DNA of 64,000 nt from Azospirillum sp. TSO22-1 (GTDB taxonomy: Bacteria > Pseudomonadota > Alphaproteobacteria > Azospirillales > Azospirillaceae), in assembly GCF_003116015.1 (NCBI RefSeq), contig NZ_LGQZ01000027.1, forward strand, positions 124,001 through 188,000. Reading direction: 5' to 3'. The notes under the pieces were generated by a model. It was not told the DNA's origin, did no database searches, and saw only the letters and a program-made list of their open reading frames with translations. Position 1 is the stretch's first letter. Each line of letters opens with the position of its first letter. Positions 1 through 8,390 of this stretch are shown piece after piece. The translations under genes and the position numbers were made by a program.

Positions 1-2
1 GG

Positions 3-302
3 CTCTACGCCGACGACGCCGAGATGCTCATCGTCGACCGCAACCGGCCTCCAAGTTCACCCATGACGCTGACGGGCCGCGAGGCCATCGCGGCGTTCTG
101 GCGCGACGTCTGCTCCCGCGACATGTCGCACCGCGTCGGCCACGAGGTCGTCGGAGCGGACCGCGCCGCCTTCGTCGAGGAGTGCGCGTACCCCGACGGA
201 TGCCACGTGATGTCGGCGATGACGCTCGACCTGCGCGGCGGCCGGATCGCCCGGCACCTGACGGTGCAGGCCTGGGACGAGGTGAGCTGCGCCACCAGCT
301 GA
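3..302 (+). CDS. SnoaL-like / NTF2-fold protein, 5' partial
   Basis: The reading frame is open from the left edge, so the N-terminus is missing, and it stops with TGA at 300-302. The visible C-terminal part carries the pattern of a SnoaL-like polyketide-cyclase or NTF2-type domain: 'LYADDAEM' (strand-turn after the first helices), 'GREAIAAFWRDV', then beta strands ending in 'DLRGGRIARHLTVQ'. Such proteins are small cone-shaped folds that bind or isomerise small ligands, and the sequence does not show which ligand. It runs towards fixX and both end around a shared hairpin terminator. It is not obviously part of the nitrogen fixation set. Confidence 0.7.
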   Translation, partial: LYADDAEMLIVDRNRPPSSPMTLTGREAIAAFWRDVCSRDMSHRVGHEVVGADRAAFVEECAYPDGCHVMSAMTLDLRGGRIARHLTVQAWDEVSCATS

Positions 303-316
303 CGGCCGCAACGAAG

Positions 317-350
317 AAACCCCACCCCGCTGGTTGCGGGGAGGGGTTTT
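317..350. terminator. Bidirectional hairpin terminator between the SnoaL-like gene and fixX
   Basis: An inverted repeat with a 13-base stem and one mismatch (arm AAACCCCACCCCG) has a 7-base loop and ends in TTTT on the plus strand and a run of A, i.e. T on the other strand. It lies 15 bases after the plus-strand stop and about 57 bases after the fixX stop, so it can end both convergent transcripts. Confidence 0.75.
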
Positions 351-406
351 CAAGTCCTGGCGGATAGGAGAGGGATCCGGGCGCCGGGATAGCGTGCGCC
401 CAGGCC

Positions 407-706
407 TCAACCGAACTTGTAACTTATACCGTATCCGCCGCGCGGGTAGTCCCAGGCGATGTTTTGTTTGTCCTGGCAGACCACGCGGCAGGTGCCGCAC
501 TCCAGGCAGCCGTCCGTCGCCAGCGTCACCGTGCCCGCCGCGTCGGCGGTGTAGCACGCCGCCGGACAGCACCAGGTGCAGGCCTTATGGTCGCAGGTGG
601 TGCACGTCGCCTTGTCCTTGATGGCGATGTGCGGGTGGCTTTCGTCGACGATGTAGCGGTTCTGGTACAGCTTCTCTTCGACCTTGGGGGTGCTCATGTG
701 GCTCAT
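407..706 (-). CDS. fixX: Ferredoxin-like protein FixX
   Basis: FixX is the small ferredoxin-like partner of the FixABC electron-bifurcating complex that moves electrons from NADH to quinone and to the low-potential acceptor used by nitrogenase. The 99-residue product has a CxxCxxCxxxC cluster motif (Cys67, 70, 73, 77) and a second cysteine-rich stretch (Cys35, 38, 43, 46, 47, 51), as in FixX proteins. The ATG at 706 overlaps the fixC stop as ATGA, so translation is probably coupled. A second in-frame ATG three codons later is an alternative start. It is the last gene of fixABCX. Confidence 0.93.
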   Translation of the reverse strand: MSHMSTPKVEEKLYQNRYIVDESHPHIAIKDKATCTTCDHKACTWCCPAACYTADAAGTVTLATDGCLECGTCRVVCQDKQNIAWDYPRGGYGISYKFG

Positions 707-2004
707 CGGAATGCCCTCGCCAGCTTGATCGCGTCGCCCACCAGCCCGAACACGGAGCGCTTCTTCACGAAGGAGCGCAGGATCTCCTTCTCCTTGGTCA
801 GCTTGTCGACGCTGTCCACGGTGAAGAGGTTGTGCGCGGCGGCGTTGATGAGGTCGGGGTAGGCGCCGAAGAACTGCTTGTTCTCGTGCATGATCCCCGG
901 CAGGTCCTTGTACTTCTTCAGGTCCTTCATGACGAAGGAGTCGTCCAGCGCCTTCTTGTAGGCGGCGAGGTTCGCCGCGGTGAACGGCTTGCCCGCCTTT
1001 TTCAGCGCGATGATCGTCTCCGCCGCCATGCGGCCCGAGGCCATGGCGAGGTTGGAGCCCTCGCGGTGCGCGGCGTTGTTGAAGTGCGCGGCGTCGCCCG
1101 CCACCACCCAGCCGTCGCCGTACAGCTCGGGCACCGCGTTGAAGCCGCCCTCGGGGATCATGTGCGCGGCGTACTCCTTCATCTCCGCACCCTCGATGAG
1201 GGGGGCGATGACGGGGTGGCGCTTGAGGTCCTCCAGCATCTTGTAGGGCGGGATGGACCCTTTCTTGAAGTCGGAGATCAGGCAGCCGATGCCGATCGTC
1301 AGCGACTCCTTGTTGGTGTAGAGGAAGGCGGTGCCGACCATCCCCTTGGTCACCTTGCCCATGATCTCGATGACCACGCCTTCCTCGTCCTTCAGGCCGA
1401 AGCGCTGCTGGATGAGTTCGGGGTCGATGAACAGGATCTCTTTCACCGCGAGCGCGACGTTCTGCGGCTCCAGCTCCTTCTGGAGGCCGGCGCGCTTGGC
1501 CAGCAGCGCGTTGACGCCGTCCGCCATCACCACCACGTCGGCGTGGATCTCGCCGCCGACGCGGTCGGTGCGCACGCCGTAGACCTTACCCGAGGAATCG
1601 CGCAGCAGCTCGGTCACCGTGGTCTCGCAGATCTGCAGCGCGCCGGCGCCGCGGATCTTCTCGGAGAACCACTTGTCGATGTTGGCGCGGATGATCGTGT
1701 AGCGGTTCGGCGTCTCGGTGTTGTAGCCGTCCGAGCGGTAGTTGGTGCCGATGTAGCTGTCGTCGCCCAGCAGCCAGATGCGCTGCTCGATGACGTGGCG
1801 TTCGGTCGGGCAGTCCTCGCGGAAGTCGGGGATGATCTTCTCCAGCTCCGCGGCGTACATGATGCCGCCCTGGACGTTCTTGGCGCCGGGGTACTCGCCG
1901 CGCTCGAGCTGGAGCACGTTCAGGCCGGCCTTGGCCAGCGTGTAGGCCGCCGCGTTGCCGGACGGGCCGGCGCCGACGACGATGGCATCGAACTTTTCCA
2001 CCAT
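703..2004 (-). CDS. fixC: FixC, flavoprotein of the electron-bifurcating FixABCX complex
   Basis: The 433-residue protein is the ETF-quinone-oxidoreductase-like subunit of FixABCX. It opens with an FAD-binding Rossmann motif ('[15 protein letters not shown]', residues 6-20), has a second dinucleotide-type region ('[15 protein letters not shown]') near residue 300, and matches the usual FixC length of about 435. The ATG at 2004 lies 14 bases after the fixB stop, preceded by GAGGGAC. A very long reading frame continues upstream of this start, but it is only the shadow of fixB and fixA in GC-rich DNA. The stop overlaps the fixX start. Confidence 0.95.
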   Translation of the reverse strand: MVEKFDAIVVGAGPSGNAAAYTLAKAGLNVLQLERGEYPGAKNVQGGIMYAAELEKIIPDFREDCPTERHVIEQRIWLLGDDSYIGTNYRSDGYNTETPNRYTIIRANIDKWFSEKIRGAGALQICETTVTELLRDSSGKVYGVRTDRVGGEIHADVVVMADGVNALLAKRAGLQKELEPQNVALAVKEILFIDPELIQQRFGLKDEEGVVIEIMGKVTKGMVGTAFLYTNKESLTIGIGCLISDFKKGSIPPYKMLEDLKRHPVIAPLIEGAEMKEYAAHMIPEGGFNAVPELYGDGWVVAGDAAHFNNAAHREGSNLAMASGRMAAETIIALKKAGKPFTAANLAAYKKALDDSFVMKDLKKYKDLPGIMHENKQFFGAYPDLINAAAHNLFTVDSVDKLTKEKEILRSFVKKRSVFGLVGDAIKLARAFR

Positions 2005-2018
2005 GGTCCTGTCCCTCC

Positions 2019-3092
2019 TCAGCTCGCCAGCCGGTTGACTTGCAGGCGCTTGGCGAACGCTTCCGTGAGCGCCGGGAGCACCTGCAGGGCGTCGCCGACG
2101 ATCGCGTGGTGCGCGAAGTCGAAGATCGGCGCGTTCGGATCGGTGTTGATCGCCAGGATCAGGTCGGCCTTCTCCATGCCCACCCGGTGCTGGATGGCGC
2201 CGCTGATCCCCGCCGCGATGTAGAGCTTCGGGCGCACCGTCTTGCCGGTCTGCCCGACCTGGCGGTCGAAGGTCGCCCAGCCCGCCTGCACCAGCGGCCG
2301 CGTCACGCCCACCTCGGCGCCCAGAACCTTGGCGAGGTCCCAGACCAGGCCGAGGTTCTCCGGCTTGCCCAGGCCCTTGCCGGCGGCGACGATGATGTCG
2401 GCGAAGGCCAGCTGCGCCTCGTTCTGCGCGCTGTCGGGGATGAAGCGCAGCACCTTGGTGACGACGTCCTCCTCCGCCAGGGCCGGCGTGATCTCGACGA
2501 CGCGGCCGATGCGGGTCTCGTCGCGGTCGGGCATCGCCATGACGCGCGGGCGGACGGTTGCCATCTGCGGGCGGAAGGCCAGCGTCTGGATGGTGCACAG
2601 GAGCGTGCCGCCGAAGGTCGGCCGGGTGGCGGCGAGGCTGCGGTTCTCGGCGTAGATGTCCAGCTCGGTGCAGTCGGCGGTCAGGCCGGTCTGCAGCGTG
2701 GTGGCGATGGCGCCGGCGAGGTCGCGGCCCAGCGTGGTGGCGCCCAGCAGCACGATCTCCGGCTTGTGGGCGTTGACGACGTCGGTCATGACGCGGGCGT
2801 AGGGCTCGGTGCGGTAGTCGGCCAGCACCGGGTCGGTCACCTTGTAGACCACGTCGGCCCCGAACCCGAACGCCTCGCCGCAGATGCGGTTGAGGTCGGG
2901 GCTGTCGGCGCCCAGCACCACGGCGCCGACCTCGACGCCCAGCTTGTCGGCCAGCTTGCGGGCCTCGCCCACCAGCTCCCACGACACGGAGTGGGCTTGG
3001 CCGCGCTCCTGCTCGACGATGACCCAGACGCCCTGGTAGGCCTTGAGGTGCTCGGGCAGCTGGAAGCGGCGGCCCTGGGGCTTGTCGCTCAT
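2019..3092 (-). CDS. fixB: FixB, electron transfer flavoprotein alpha-type subunit
   Basis: A 357-residue ETF-alpha homologue. The C-terminal FAD domain carries the ETF-alpha signature '[19 protein letters not shown]', preceded by 'GQTGKTV'. The N-terminal half is the nucleotide-binding-like ETF fold. With FixA it forms the ETF-type module that takes electrons from NADH and splits them between FixC/quinone and FixX. The fixA stop is only 12 bases upstream, so the gene is certainly cotranscribed. Confidence 0.95.
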   Translation of the reverse strand: MSDKPQGRRFQLPEHLKAYQGVWVIVEQERGQAHSVSWELVGEARKLADKLGVEVGAVVLGADSPDLNRICGEAFGFGADVVYKVTDPVLADYRTEPYARVMTDVVNAHKPEIVLLGATTLGRDLAGAIATTLQTGLTADCTELDIYAENRSLAATRPTFGGTLLCTIQTLAFRPQMATVRPRVMAMPDRDETRIGRVVEITPALAEEDVVTKVLRFIPDSAQNEAQLAFADIIVAAGKGLGKPENLGLVWDLAKVLGAEVGVTRPLVQAGWATFDRQVGQTGKTVRPKLYIAAGISGAIQHRVGMEKADLILAINTDPNAPIFDFAHHAIVGDALQVLPALTEAFAKRLQVNRLAS

Positions 3093-3104
3093 GTGCGGGT
3101 CTCC

Positions 3105-3935
3105 TTATCGGGCGAGCAGCTCGGAGGCGAGCTTGGGCTGGGCGGCGAAGATGGTGTCGATGGCGGCGGCCGCGAGGGCCGCGGGGCCGTCGCCCTCGAC
3201 GACGTTGGCCTTCTGGGCGCGCGGCTTCGGCACGAAGACCTTGGAGACCACGGTGGGCGAACCCTTGAGGCCGACCTTGGTCTCGTCCTCGACGCAGTCG
3301 TCCTTGCCCCACTGGCGCAGCGGCGTGCGCGCGGCGCGGAACAGATCGTCCATGGTGCCGAAGCGCATGGTGTTGGTGCCCTCCAGCATGGTGATCATGC
3401 AGGGCAGCGCGGTCTTCAGCACCTGCACGCCGCCCTCGGAGCGGCGGTGCACGGTGATCTCGCGCTTTTCGGTGTCCACGCCCTCGATCTTCGAAATGTA
3501 GGTGAGCTGCTGCAGGCCGAGGCGCGTGGCGATGCCGGGGCCGACCTGGGCGGTGTCGCCGTCCACCGTCTGCTTGCCGCAGAAGACGAGGTCGACCGGG
3601 TCCTCCTCGTGCAGCTTCCTGATGGCGGAGGTCAGTGCGTAGGAGGTCGCCAGCGTGTCCGAGCCGGCGAACTTGCGGTCGGTCAGCAGCACCGCCGCGT
3701 CGGCGCCGAAGGACAGCGCCTTGCGCAGCGACGCCTCGGCCATCGGCGGGCCCATGGTCAGCACGGTGACCTTGGCGCCGGTGCGGTCCTTGATGCGCAG
3801 GGCCTCTTCCAGCGAGAAGAGGTCGAAGGGGTTGATGATCGCCGGCACACCCTGCCGCATGATGGTGTTGGTCACCGGATGGATGCGGATCTGCGCGCTG
3901 TCCGGGACCTGCTTGATACAGACGACGATGTGCAT
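3105..3935 (-). CDS. fixA: FixA, electron transfer flavoprotein beta-type subunit
   Basis: A 276-residue ETF-beta homologue with the family N-terminus '[16 protein letters not shown]' and the ETF-beta core '[20 protein letters not shown]'. I chose the ATG at 3935 because AGGAG lies seven bases upstream and FixA proteins begin at this residue. An in-frame start 18 bases earlier exists but has no ribosome site. This is the first gene of fixABCX, behind a sigma-54 promoter and two NifA sites (separate entries), so expression should follow nitrogen-fixing conditions. Confidence 0.95.
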   Translation of the reverse strand: MHIVVCIKQVPDSAQIRIHPVTNTIMRQGVPAIINPFDLFSLEEALRIKDRTGAKVTVLTMGPPMAEASLRKALSFGADAAVLLTDRKFAGSDTLATSYALTSAIRKLHEEDPVDLVFCGKQTVDGDTAQVGPGIATRLGLQQLTYISKIEGVDTEKREITVHRRSEGGVQVLKTALPCMITMLEGTNTMRFGTMDDLFRAARTPLRQWGKDDCVEDETKVGLKGSPTVVSKVFVPKPRAQKANVVEGDGPAALAAAAIDTIFAAQPKLASELLAR

Positions 3936-4070
3936 GCCGGTCTCCTGCTGCATCGCGGGAAATTGCTGGCTGTACGGATAATCGCATTATGGTACCAAAT
4001 TGCTGTTATAGCAATGGTCCGCGATGCACCGCGAGGCTCGTGCGGCCGTTTCGGGCCGCGCACAGGATTG

Positions 4071-4086
4071 AGCAAGGAGCGTGCCA
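4071..4086 (-). promoter_or_regulatory. Sigma-54 promoter of fixABCX
   Basis: On the minus strand the sequence is TGGCACGCTCCTTGCT, an essentially perfect -24/-12 element (GG-N10-GC). The predicted transcription start is near 4061, giving a leader of about 125 bases before fixA. Confidence 0.9.
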
Positions 4087-4156
4087 GCGTTTCGAGGAAG
4101 CCTGCAAAGCGCTGAAACGGCTTGGATTGTTTGGTTTTGGCCGGCGCCTGCCACTG

Positions 4157-4172
4157 TGTCGCGTTCATGACA
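4157..4172. promoter_or_regulatory. NifA upstream activator sequence 1 of fixABCX
   Basis: TGTCGCGTTCATGACA fits TGT-N10-ACA exactly. Its centre is about 104 bases upstream of the predicted fixA transcription start. Confidence 0.8.
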
Positions 4173-4184
4173 TGGCGGGCGCTT

Positions 4185-4200
4185 TGTCGGGTTCTAAACA
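4185..4200. promoter_or_regulatory. NifA upstream activator sequence 2 of fixABCX
   Basis: TGTCGGGTTCTAAACA fits TGT-N10-ACA. It lies 28 bases from site 1, the same spacing as the two sites in front of nifE, and about 54 bases from the ccdA operator-like palindrome. Confidence 0.8.
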
Positions 4201-4253
4201 GCGGTGGTGTGACCAATCAGAAAATGCTGATCTCCTTGAAGGGCGGTCGATGC

Positions 4254-4270
4254 GCGCATAAATTATGCGC
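4254..4270. promoter_or_regulatory. Palindrome in front of ccdA, possible CcdA/CcdAB operator
   Basis: GCGCATAAATTATGCGC is a perfect inverted repeat (8-base arms, one central base) ending 20 bases before the ccdA start. CcdA-type antitoxins have an N-terminal ribbon-helix-helix that autorepresses at such sites. The operator role is inferred from position and symmetry. Confidence 0.55.
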
Positions 4271-4290
4271 AGAATTCAAGGGGGTGAGTG

Positions 4291-4527
4291 ATGGCCCGAC
4301 GCACTGCCCTTCGGAAACCGACCAACGTGTCGGCGCGCACCGACCTGGTGGCTGAAGCCAAGTCCCTGGGCATCAACCTGTCCGAGGTGTTTGAGACCGC
4401 GCTGGAAGCCTCGGTGCAGGAAGCCCGGCGGCAGCAGTGGGCGCAGGAGAACAGGGAGGCCTTCGCCGATTACGACCGCTTCGTCGAGGTGAACGGCGTC
4501 TTCAGCAAGGGCAAGAGGCTCTTCTGA
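4291..4527 (+). CDS. ccdA: CcdA-type antitoxin
   Basis: A 78-residue protein with the CcdA layout: a short basic N-terminal DNA-binding part ('KPTNVSARTDLVAEAKSLGINLSEVFETAL') followed by a flexible toxin-binding tail rich in charged residues ('ENREAFADYDRFVEVNGVF'). It would neutralise CcdB and repress its own promoter. The ATG at 4291 has AAGGGGG six bases upstream; a GTG one codon earlier is less likely. Its stop overlaps the ccdB start as TGATG, the usual coupling in these modules. It is transcribed away from fixA and towards nifW. Confidence 0.88.
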   Translation: MARRTALRKPTNVSARTDLVAEAKSLGINLSEVFETALEASVQEARRQQWAQENREAFADYDRFVEVNGVFSKGKRLF

Positions 4528-4847
4528 TGCGCTTTCTCGACGTCTGCCGGAACCCGGACGCCGAAGGCAGACCCGACCATCCCGTGCCGTTTCTGCTGAT
4601 CGTCCAGGGCGACCATGTCGACGTGCGGAGTTCGCGGGTCGTCGTGCCGCTGGTGCGGGCGAGCGATGCGGGCAAACCGGTCAAGCGCCTGATGCCGGTG
4701 TTTGCCATCGGCGGGGAGCAGGTCGTCATGATGACGCCGCAGATCGCCGGCATCTCGACGGCCGAGATCGGGCCGGCCATCGCAAATCTGGCCGATCGCC
4801 GCCTTGAGGTCAGGACGGCGATCGACATCCTGACCGGCGATCTTTAA
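4527..4847 (+). CDS. ccdB: CcdB-type gyrase toxin
   Basis: A 106-residue CcdB homologue ('MRFLDVCRN...VPFLLIVQGDHVD...RVVVPLVRA...LMPVFAIGGEQVVMMTPQIAGIS'). The family traps DNA gyrase by binding GyrA. In F-plasmid CcdB the last three residues (Trp-Gly-Ile) are essential for killing; here the chain ends Gly-Asp-Leu, so gyrase poisoning cannot be assumed. Chromosomal relatives vary at this tail. The TAA stop overlaps the convergent nifW stop by three bases, so toxin and nif transcripts run into each other. Confidence 0.86.
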   Translation: MRFLDVCRNPDAEGRPDHPVPFLLIVQGDHVDVRSSRVVVPLVRASDAGKPVKRLMPVFAIGGEQVVMMTPQIAGISTAEIGPAIANLADRRLEVRTAIDILTGDL

Positions 4848-5167
4848 CGCACCAGCGAATCCAGCGAGACGAACCGGTCGCTCATCCGCTCGGCCTGCTG
4901 CTGGTGGACCTTGAAGGTCTTCTCGGCGACGCCGGTGCTGACCACGAAGTCGTGGTAGGCGCGTTCCAGGTGGACGCGGTGGCGGGCGGCGAGGTCGGCG
5001 TCGTCGGTGATGCCCTCCAGGCCGGTGTCGGCAGCCAGGTAGGTGTGGAAGCGCTGCAGGATGTGCAGGCGGTTCACGTCCACCACGCGGCGCTCGTAGG
5101 TCACGCCCAGGAACATCAGGAAGTCCTCGGCGGTCTCCAGATCCTCGAAGTCGTCCTTGAAGCTCAT
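4844..5167 (-). CDS. nifW: NifW nitrogenase-stabilising protein
   Basis: A 107-residue protein with the NifW pattern '[32 protein letters not shown]'. NifW binds the MoFe protein during maturation and is linked to protection from oxygen; the exact step is not settled in the literature. The ATG at 5167 overlaps the cysE stop as ATGA. A longer in-frame start further upstream lies inside cysE and is rejected. It is the last gene of the iscA-nifUSV-cysE-nifW array and ends against ccdB. Confidence 0.93.
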   Translation of the reverse strand: MSFKDDFEDLETAEDFLMFLGVTYERRVVDVNRLHILQRFHTYLAADTGLEGITDDADLAARHRVHLERAYHDFVVSTGVAEKTFKVHQQQAERMSDRFVSLDSLVR

Positions 5168-5940
5168 ATGTCCAGTCCTTTCACGAGGTCCGCGCCGCAG
5201 GCGCGCTGATCGCAGAGGTCGCCGCAGGACGCGCACACCACGCCGGCGGACGGGGTGCCGGCCGAGTCCAGCCGTGCCTCCAGGCGGTTGATGTGGTCGA
5301 TCAGGCAGGCGATGGCCTTGCCGACCGGGTCGGGCATCAGGTGGTGGTCGAGGTCGATGCCGGCGTCGGTGAGGCGGCGCGCCGTGGCCGGGCGCACCAC
5401 GCGGCCGGGGATGCCGACCACGGTCATGCCGTCCGGCACGTCCTTGGTGACCACCGAGTTGGCGCCGACCCGCGCCTTGCGGCCGACCGTGATGGGGCCG
5501 AGGATCTTGGCTCCGGCGCCGACCAGCACGCCGTCCTCCAGCGTCGGGTGGCGCTTGCCCCGGCTCCAGGTGGTGCCGCCCAGCGTGACACCGTGGTACA
5601 GCGTCACGTCGTCGCCGACCTCCGCCGTCTCGCCGATCACCACGCCGGCGCCGTGGTCAATGAAGAAGCGCCGGCCGATCCGCGCGCCCGGGTGGATGTC
5701 GATGGCCGTCACCGCCCGCGACAGGTAGGACAGGAAGCGCGCCGGCCAGCGCAGGCCGCGTCGCCACAGGGCGTGCGCCAGCCGGTGCGCCATCAGCGCG
5801 TGGACGCCAGGGTAGCAGGTCAGCACGTCCCAGCCGTTGCGCGCCGCCGGATCGCGGCCGAACACGCAGGTCACGTCCTCCTTCAGCAGCCGCAGCAGGC
5901 CGGGGGCGGGCAGGGGGGCGGTCTCCGCGATGGCGGTCAT
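5164..5940 (-). CDS. cysE: Serine O-acetyltransferase (nif-linked CysE)
   Basis: A 258-residue enzyme that makes O-acetylserine for cysteine synthesis, which supplies sulfur to NifS. Left-handed beta-helix hexapeptide repeats run from about residue 80 ('DIHPGARIG', '[11 protein letters not shown]', 'YHGVTLGG', with the family's conserved histidines at 83, 96 and 116). The C-terminus carries an unusual cysteine-rich tail with CxxCxxxC ('[13 protein letters not shown]'). The start overlaps the nifV stop and the stop overlaps the nifW start (both ATGA), so it belongs to the nif operon and is probably a dedicated copy. Confidence 0.93.
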   Translation of the reverse strand: MTAIAETAPLPAPGLLRLLKEDVTCVFGRDPAARNGWDVLTCYPGVHALMAHRLAHALWRRGLRWPARFLSYLSRAVTAIDIHPGARIGRRFFIDHGAGVVIGETAEVGDDVTLYHGVTLGGTTWSRGKRHPTLEDGVLVGAGAKILGPITVGRKARVGANSVVTKDVPDGMTVVGIPGRVVRPATARRLTDAGIDLDHHLMPDPVGKAIACLIDHINRLEARLDSAGTPSAGVVCASCGDLCDQRACGADLVKGLDI

Positions 5941-7064
5941 GCCGGCACGCCCTCGCGGAAGGCGCGCAGCTCGTCGGAGGTCGGCGCGCGCTTGGCGGTG
6001 GTGGCGAGGCTGCGCACCCGGGGCAGGATCGCCTGCGCCTCGGCGTCCTCCAGCGTGACGCCCATCTGCGCGTAGGCCAGCTTGACGGCGGCGGTGCCCG
6101 AATGCTTGCCGAGCACGATGCGGTGCTCGCGCCCGACCTCGGCCGGGTCGAAGTTCTGGTAGGTCTGGCGGTCGCGCAGCAGGCCGTCCACGTGGATGCC
6201 GGCCTCGTGGGTGAACACCGCCGAGCCGACGATCGACTTGTTGACCGCCACCGGCCGGTTCGACGCCGCCTCGACCAGCGCCGAGATCGCGCCGAAGGAG
6301 CGGGTGTCGACGCCCGTCTCGCGGTGGTGCAGCACCTTCAGCGCCATCACCACCTCCTCCAGCGGCGCGTTGCCGGCGCGCTCGCCCAGGCCGTTGACCG
6401 TGGTGTTGACGTGGGTGGCGCCGCCCTGCACCGCGGCCAGGGAGTTCGCCGTGGCGAGGCCGAGGTCGTCGTGGGAGTGGATCTCGATCTCCAGGTCGGT
6501 GGCGGCGCGGATGCGCGCGATGGCCGCATAGGTCTGGAACGGGTCGAGCACGCCCAGCGTGTCGGCGAAGCGGAAGCGCCGCGCGCCGGCGATCTGCGCG
6601 GTGATCGCCGCCTGGATCAGGAAGTCCATGTCGGCGCGCGAGGAGTCCTCGCCGCCCAGGCTGACGTCGACGCCGGCGTCGCGCGCCATGCGCACCATGC
6701 GGTCGATCTGCCCCAGCGCCCAGCTGCGCGAGCGGCGCAGCTTCTTGGTGATGTGGATGTCGGAGACCGGCATGGAGAGGTTGACGAAGTCCACGCCGCA
6801 GGTCAGCGCCGCCTCCAGGTCGGCGTCGGTCATCCGGCACCAGACCATCAGCCGCGCCTTGAGGCCGAGCGCGGCGACGGCGCGGATGCCCTCGCGCTCC
6901 TCCGCGCCCATGGCGGGGATGCCGATCTCCAGCTCCGGCACGCCGCTGTCATCCAGCGCGCGGGCGATGGCGATCTTCTCGGCGAGCGTGAAGGCGACGC
7001 CGGCCGTCTGCTCGCCGTCGCGCAGCGTCGTGTCGTTGATGGTGACGAAACCGGGCGTGTGCAT
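5937..7064 (-). CDS. nifV: Homocitrate synthase NifV
   Basis: A 375-residue enzyme that condenses acetyl-CoA and 2-oxoglutarate to (R)-homocitrate, the organic ligand of FeMo-co. It has the HMGL-like signature '[18 protein letters not shown]' (residues 9-26), the metal-binding '[18 protein letters not shown]', and the second signature '[19 protein letters not shown]'. Length fits NifV of about 380 residues, with no leucine-feedback domain of the IPMS type. About 120 bases containing a G/C-rich palindrome separate it from nifS. Confidence 0.95.
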   Translation of the reverse strand: MHTPGFVTINDTTLRDGEQTAGVAFTLAEKIAIARALDDSGVPELEIGIPAMGAEEREGIRAVAALGLKARLMVWCRMTDADLEAALTCGVDFVNLSMPVSDIHITKKLRRSRSWALGQIDRMVRMARDAGVDVSLGGEDSSRADMDFLIQAAITAQIAGARRFRFADTLGVLDPFQTYAAIARIRAATDLEIEIHSHDDLGLATANSLAAVQGGATHVNTTVNGLGERAGNAPLEEVVMALKVLHHRETGVDTRSFGAISALVEAASNRPVAVNKSIVGSAVFTHEAGIHVDGLLRDRQTYQNFDPAEVGREHRIVLGKHSGTAAVKLAYAQMGVTLEDAEAQAILPRVRSLATTAKRAPTSDELRAFREGVPA

Positions 7065-7084
7065 CGGCAGAGTCCCCCAGAGTG

Positions 7085-7179
7085 GCCCCCTCTCCCCAAT
7101 CCCTCTCCCGCAGGGGGAGAGGGGCTTTGCCGTGTGCCCCCCTCTCCCCTCGCGGGAGAGGGGCCGGGGGAGAGGGGGC
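7085..7179. repeat. G/C-rich interspersed palindrome, nifS-nifV gap
   Basis: Nested inverted repeats built of CCCCTCTCCC and GGGAGAGGGG blocks, with outer arms pairing across the whole element. It belongs to a family of similar elements in this window (see 9873, 27781, 28720, 42700, 58621). It lies inside an operon, so it is more likely an mRNA-stabilising or attenuating hairpin than a full terminator. Confidence 0.75.
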
Positions 7180-7185
7180 GAACCG

Positions 7186-8388
7186 TTACGCGTAGGTCGG
7201 CGCGAAGGCCTTCGGCGCCGCGCCGGCCCCCGCCCAATAGGGCGACAGGCTGCGCAGCCGCTCGATGATGCCCGGCACCACGGCGATCACCCGGTCGATC
7301 TCGGCCTCCGTCGTCTCGCGCGACAGCGAGAAGCGGGTGGCGCCGTGCGCGGCCGTATACGGCACGCCCATCGCCCGCATGACGTGGCTGGGCTCCAGCG
7401 AGCCCGACGTGCAGGCCGAGCCGGAGGACGCGGCGATGCCGTGCTCGTTCAGCAGCAGCAGGATCGCCTCGCCCTCGATGTACTCGAAGGCGACGTTGGC
7501 GGTGTTGGGCAGGCGGTTGGCCGGGTTGCCGGTGACGAAGCAGTTCGGCACCGCCTCCAGGATCGCCGCCTCCAGCTTGTCGCGCAGCGCCTTCACGCGG
7601 GTGTTCTCGTCCTGCATGTGGACCAGCGCCAGCTGAGCCGCGGCACCCAGGCCGACGATGCCCGGCGCGTTCTCGGTGCCGGCGCGGCGCGAGCGCTCCT
7701 GGTGGCCGCCGCGCAGCATCGGGCGGAAGCGCAGGCCGCGCTTCACGTACAGCGCCCCGATGCCCTTCGGCGCGTGCAGCTTGTGGCCGGACAGCGACAG
7801 CATGTCGACCGCGCTGTCCGCCAGCTTCATCGGGATCTTGCCGACCGCCTGCACCGCGTCGGTGTGGAACACCGCGCCGACCGCCTTGGCCAGCACCGCC
7901 AGCTCCTCGATCGGGAAGATCGTCCCCGTCTCGTTGTTGGCCCACATGATGGAGACGATGGCGACGTCCTCCGACAGGGCCGCCTTGTAGGCGTCGATGT
8001 CCAGGTCGCCCTTGCCGTCCACGGCGATGCGGTGGACGGTGTAACCGCGCTTCTTCTCCAGGTAGTCGCACAGCGCCAGCACGGCGGGGTGCTCGACCAC
8101 ACTGGTGACGATGCTCTTCTTCTTCGGGTAGGCCTCCAGCGCCGAGAGGATGGCGGTGTTGTCGCTCTCCGTGCCGCCGGAGGTGAAGACGACCTCGCTG
8201 TCGTGCGCGGCGCCCAAGAGTGCCTGCACCTGCTTGCGCGCCCACTCGATCTTGCCGCCGACGGCGGCGCCAAAGCCGTGCATGGAGGAGGGGTTGCCGA
8301 AGTCCTGGGTGAACAGCGGCAGCATCTCCGCCAGCACCTCGGGATCGACGCGGGTGGTGGCGTTGTTGTCCAGGTAGATGCCCGTCAT
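7186..8388 (-). CDS. nifS: Cysteine desulfurase NifS
   Basis: A 400-residue PLP enzyme that takes sulfur from cysteine and hands it to NifU for nitrogenase Fe-S clusters. The PLP lysine is Lys203 in 'SGHKLHAPKG'; the catalytic cysteine is Cys326 in 'SSGSACTSGSLEPSHVMRAMG' on the short loop typical of NifS/IscS. The start at 8388 lies two bases before the nifU stop region, and a long upstream frame is only the shadow of nifU. A second nifS-type gene lies at 30544-31701. Confidence 0.95.
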   Translation of the reverse strand: MTGIYLDNNATTRVDPEVLAEMLPLFTQDFGNPSSMHGFGAAVGGKIEWARKQVQALLGAAHDSEVVFTSGGTESDNTAILSALEAYPKKKSIVTSVVEHPAVLALCDYLEKKRGYTVHRIAVDGKGDLDIDAYKAALSEDVAIVSIMWANNETGTIFPIEELAVLAKAVGAVFHTDAVQAVGKIPMKLADSAVDMLSLSGHKLHAPKGIGALYVKRGLRFRPMLRGGHQERSRRAGTENAPGIVGLGAAAQLALVHMQDENTRVKALRDKLEAAILEAVPNCFVTGNPANRLPNTANVAFEYIEGEAILLLLNEHGIAASSGSACTSGSLEPSHVMRAMGVPYTAAHGATRFSLSRETTEAEIDRVIAVVPGIIERLRSLSPYWAGAGAAPKAFAPTYA

Positions 8389-8390
8389 CG

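Noticed and set aside
703-3987. A single open frame of more than 1000 codons across fixC, fixB and fixA
   Set aside because: Only the last 433 codons are a protein (FixC). The rest is an out-of-frame reading of fixB and fixA, open because stop codons are rare in high-GC DNA.
4155-4172. A TGT-N12-ACA element at the fixA activator site
   Set aside because: The spacing of 12 does not fit NifA sites, and the same bases contain a proper TGT-N10-ACA two bases further in.
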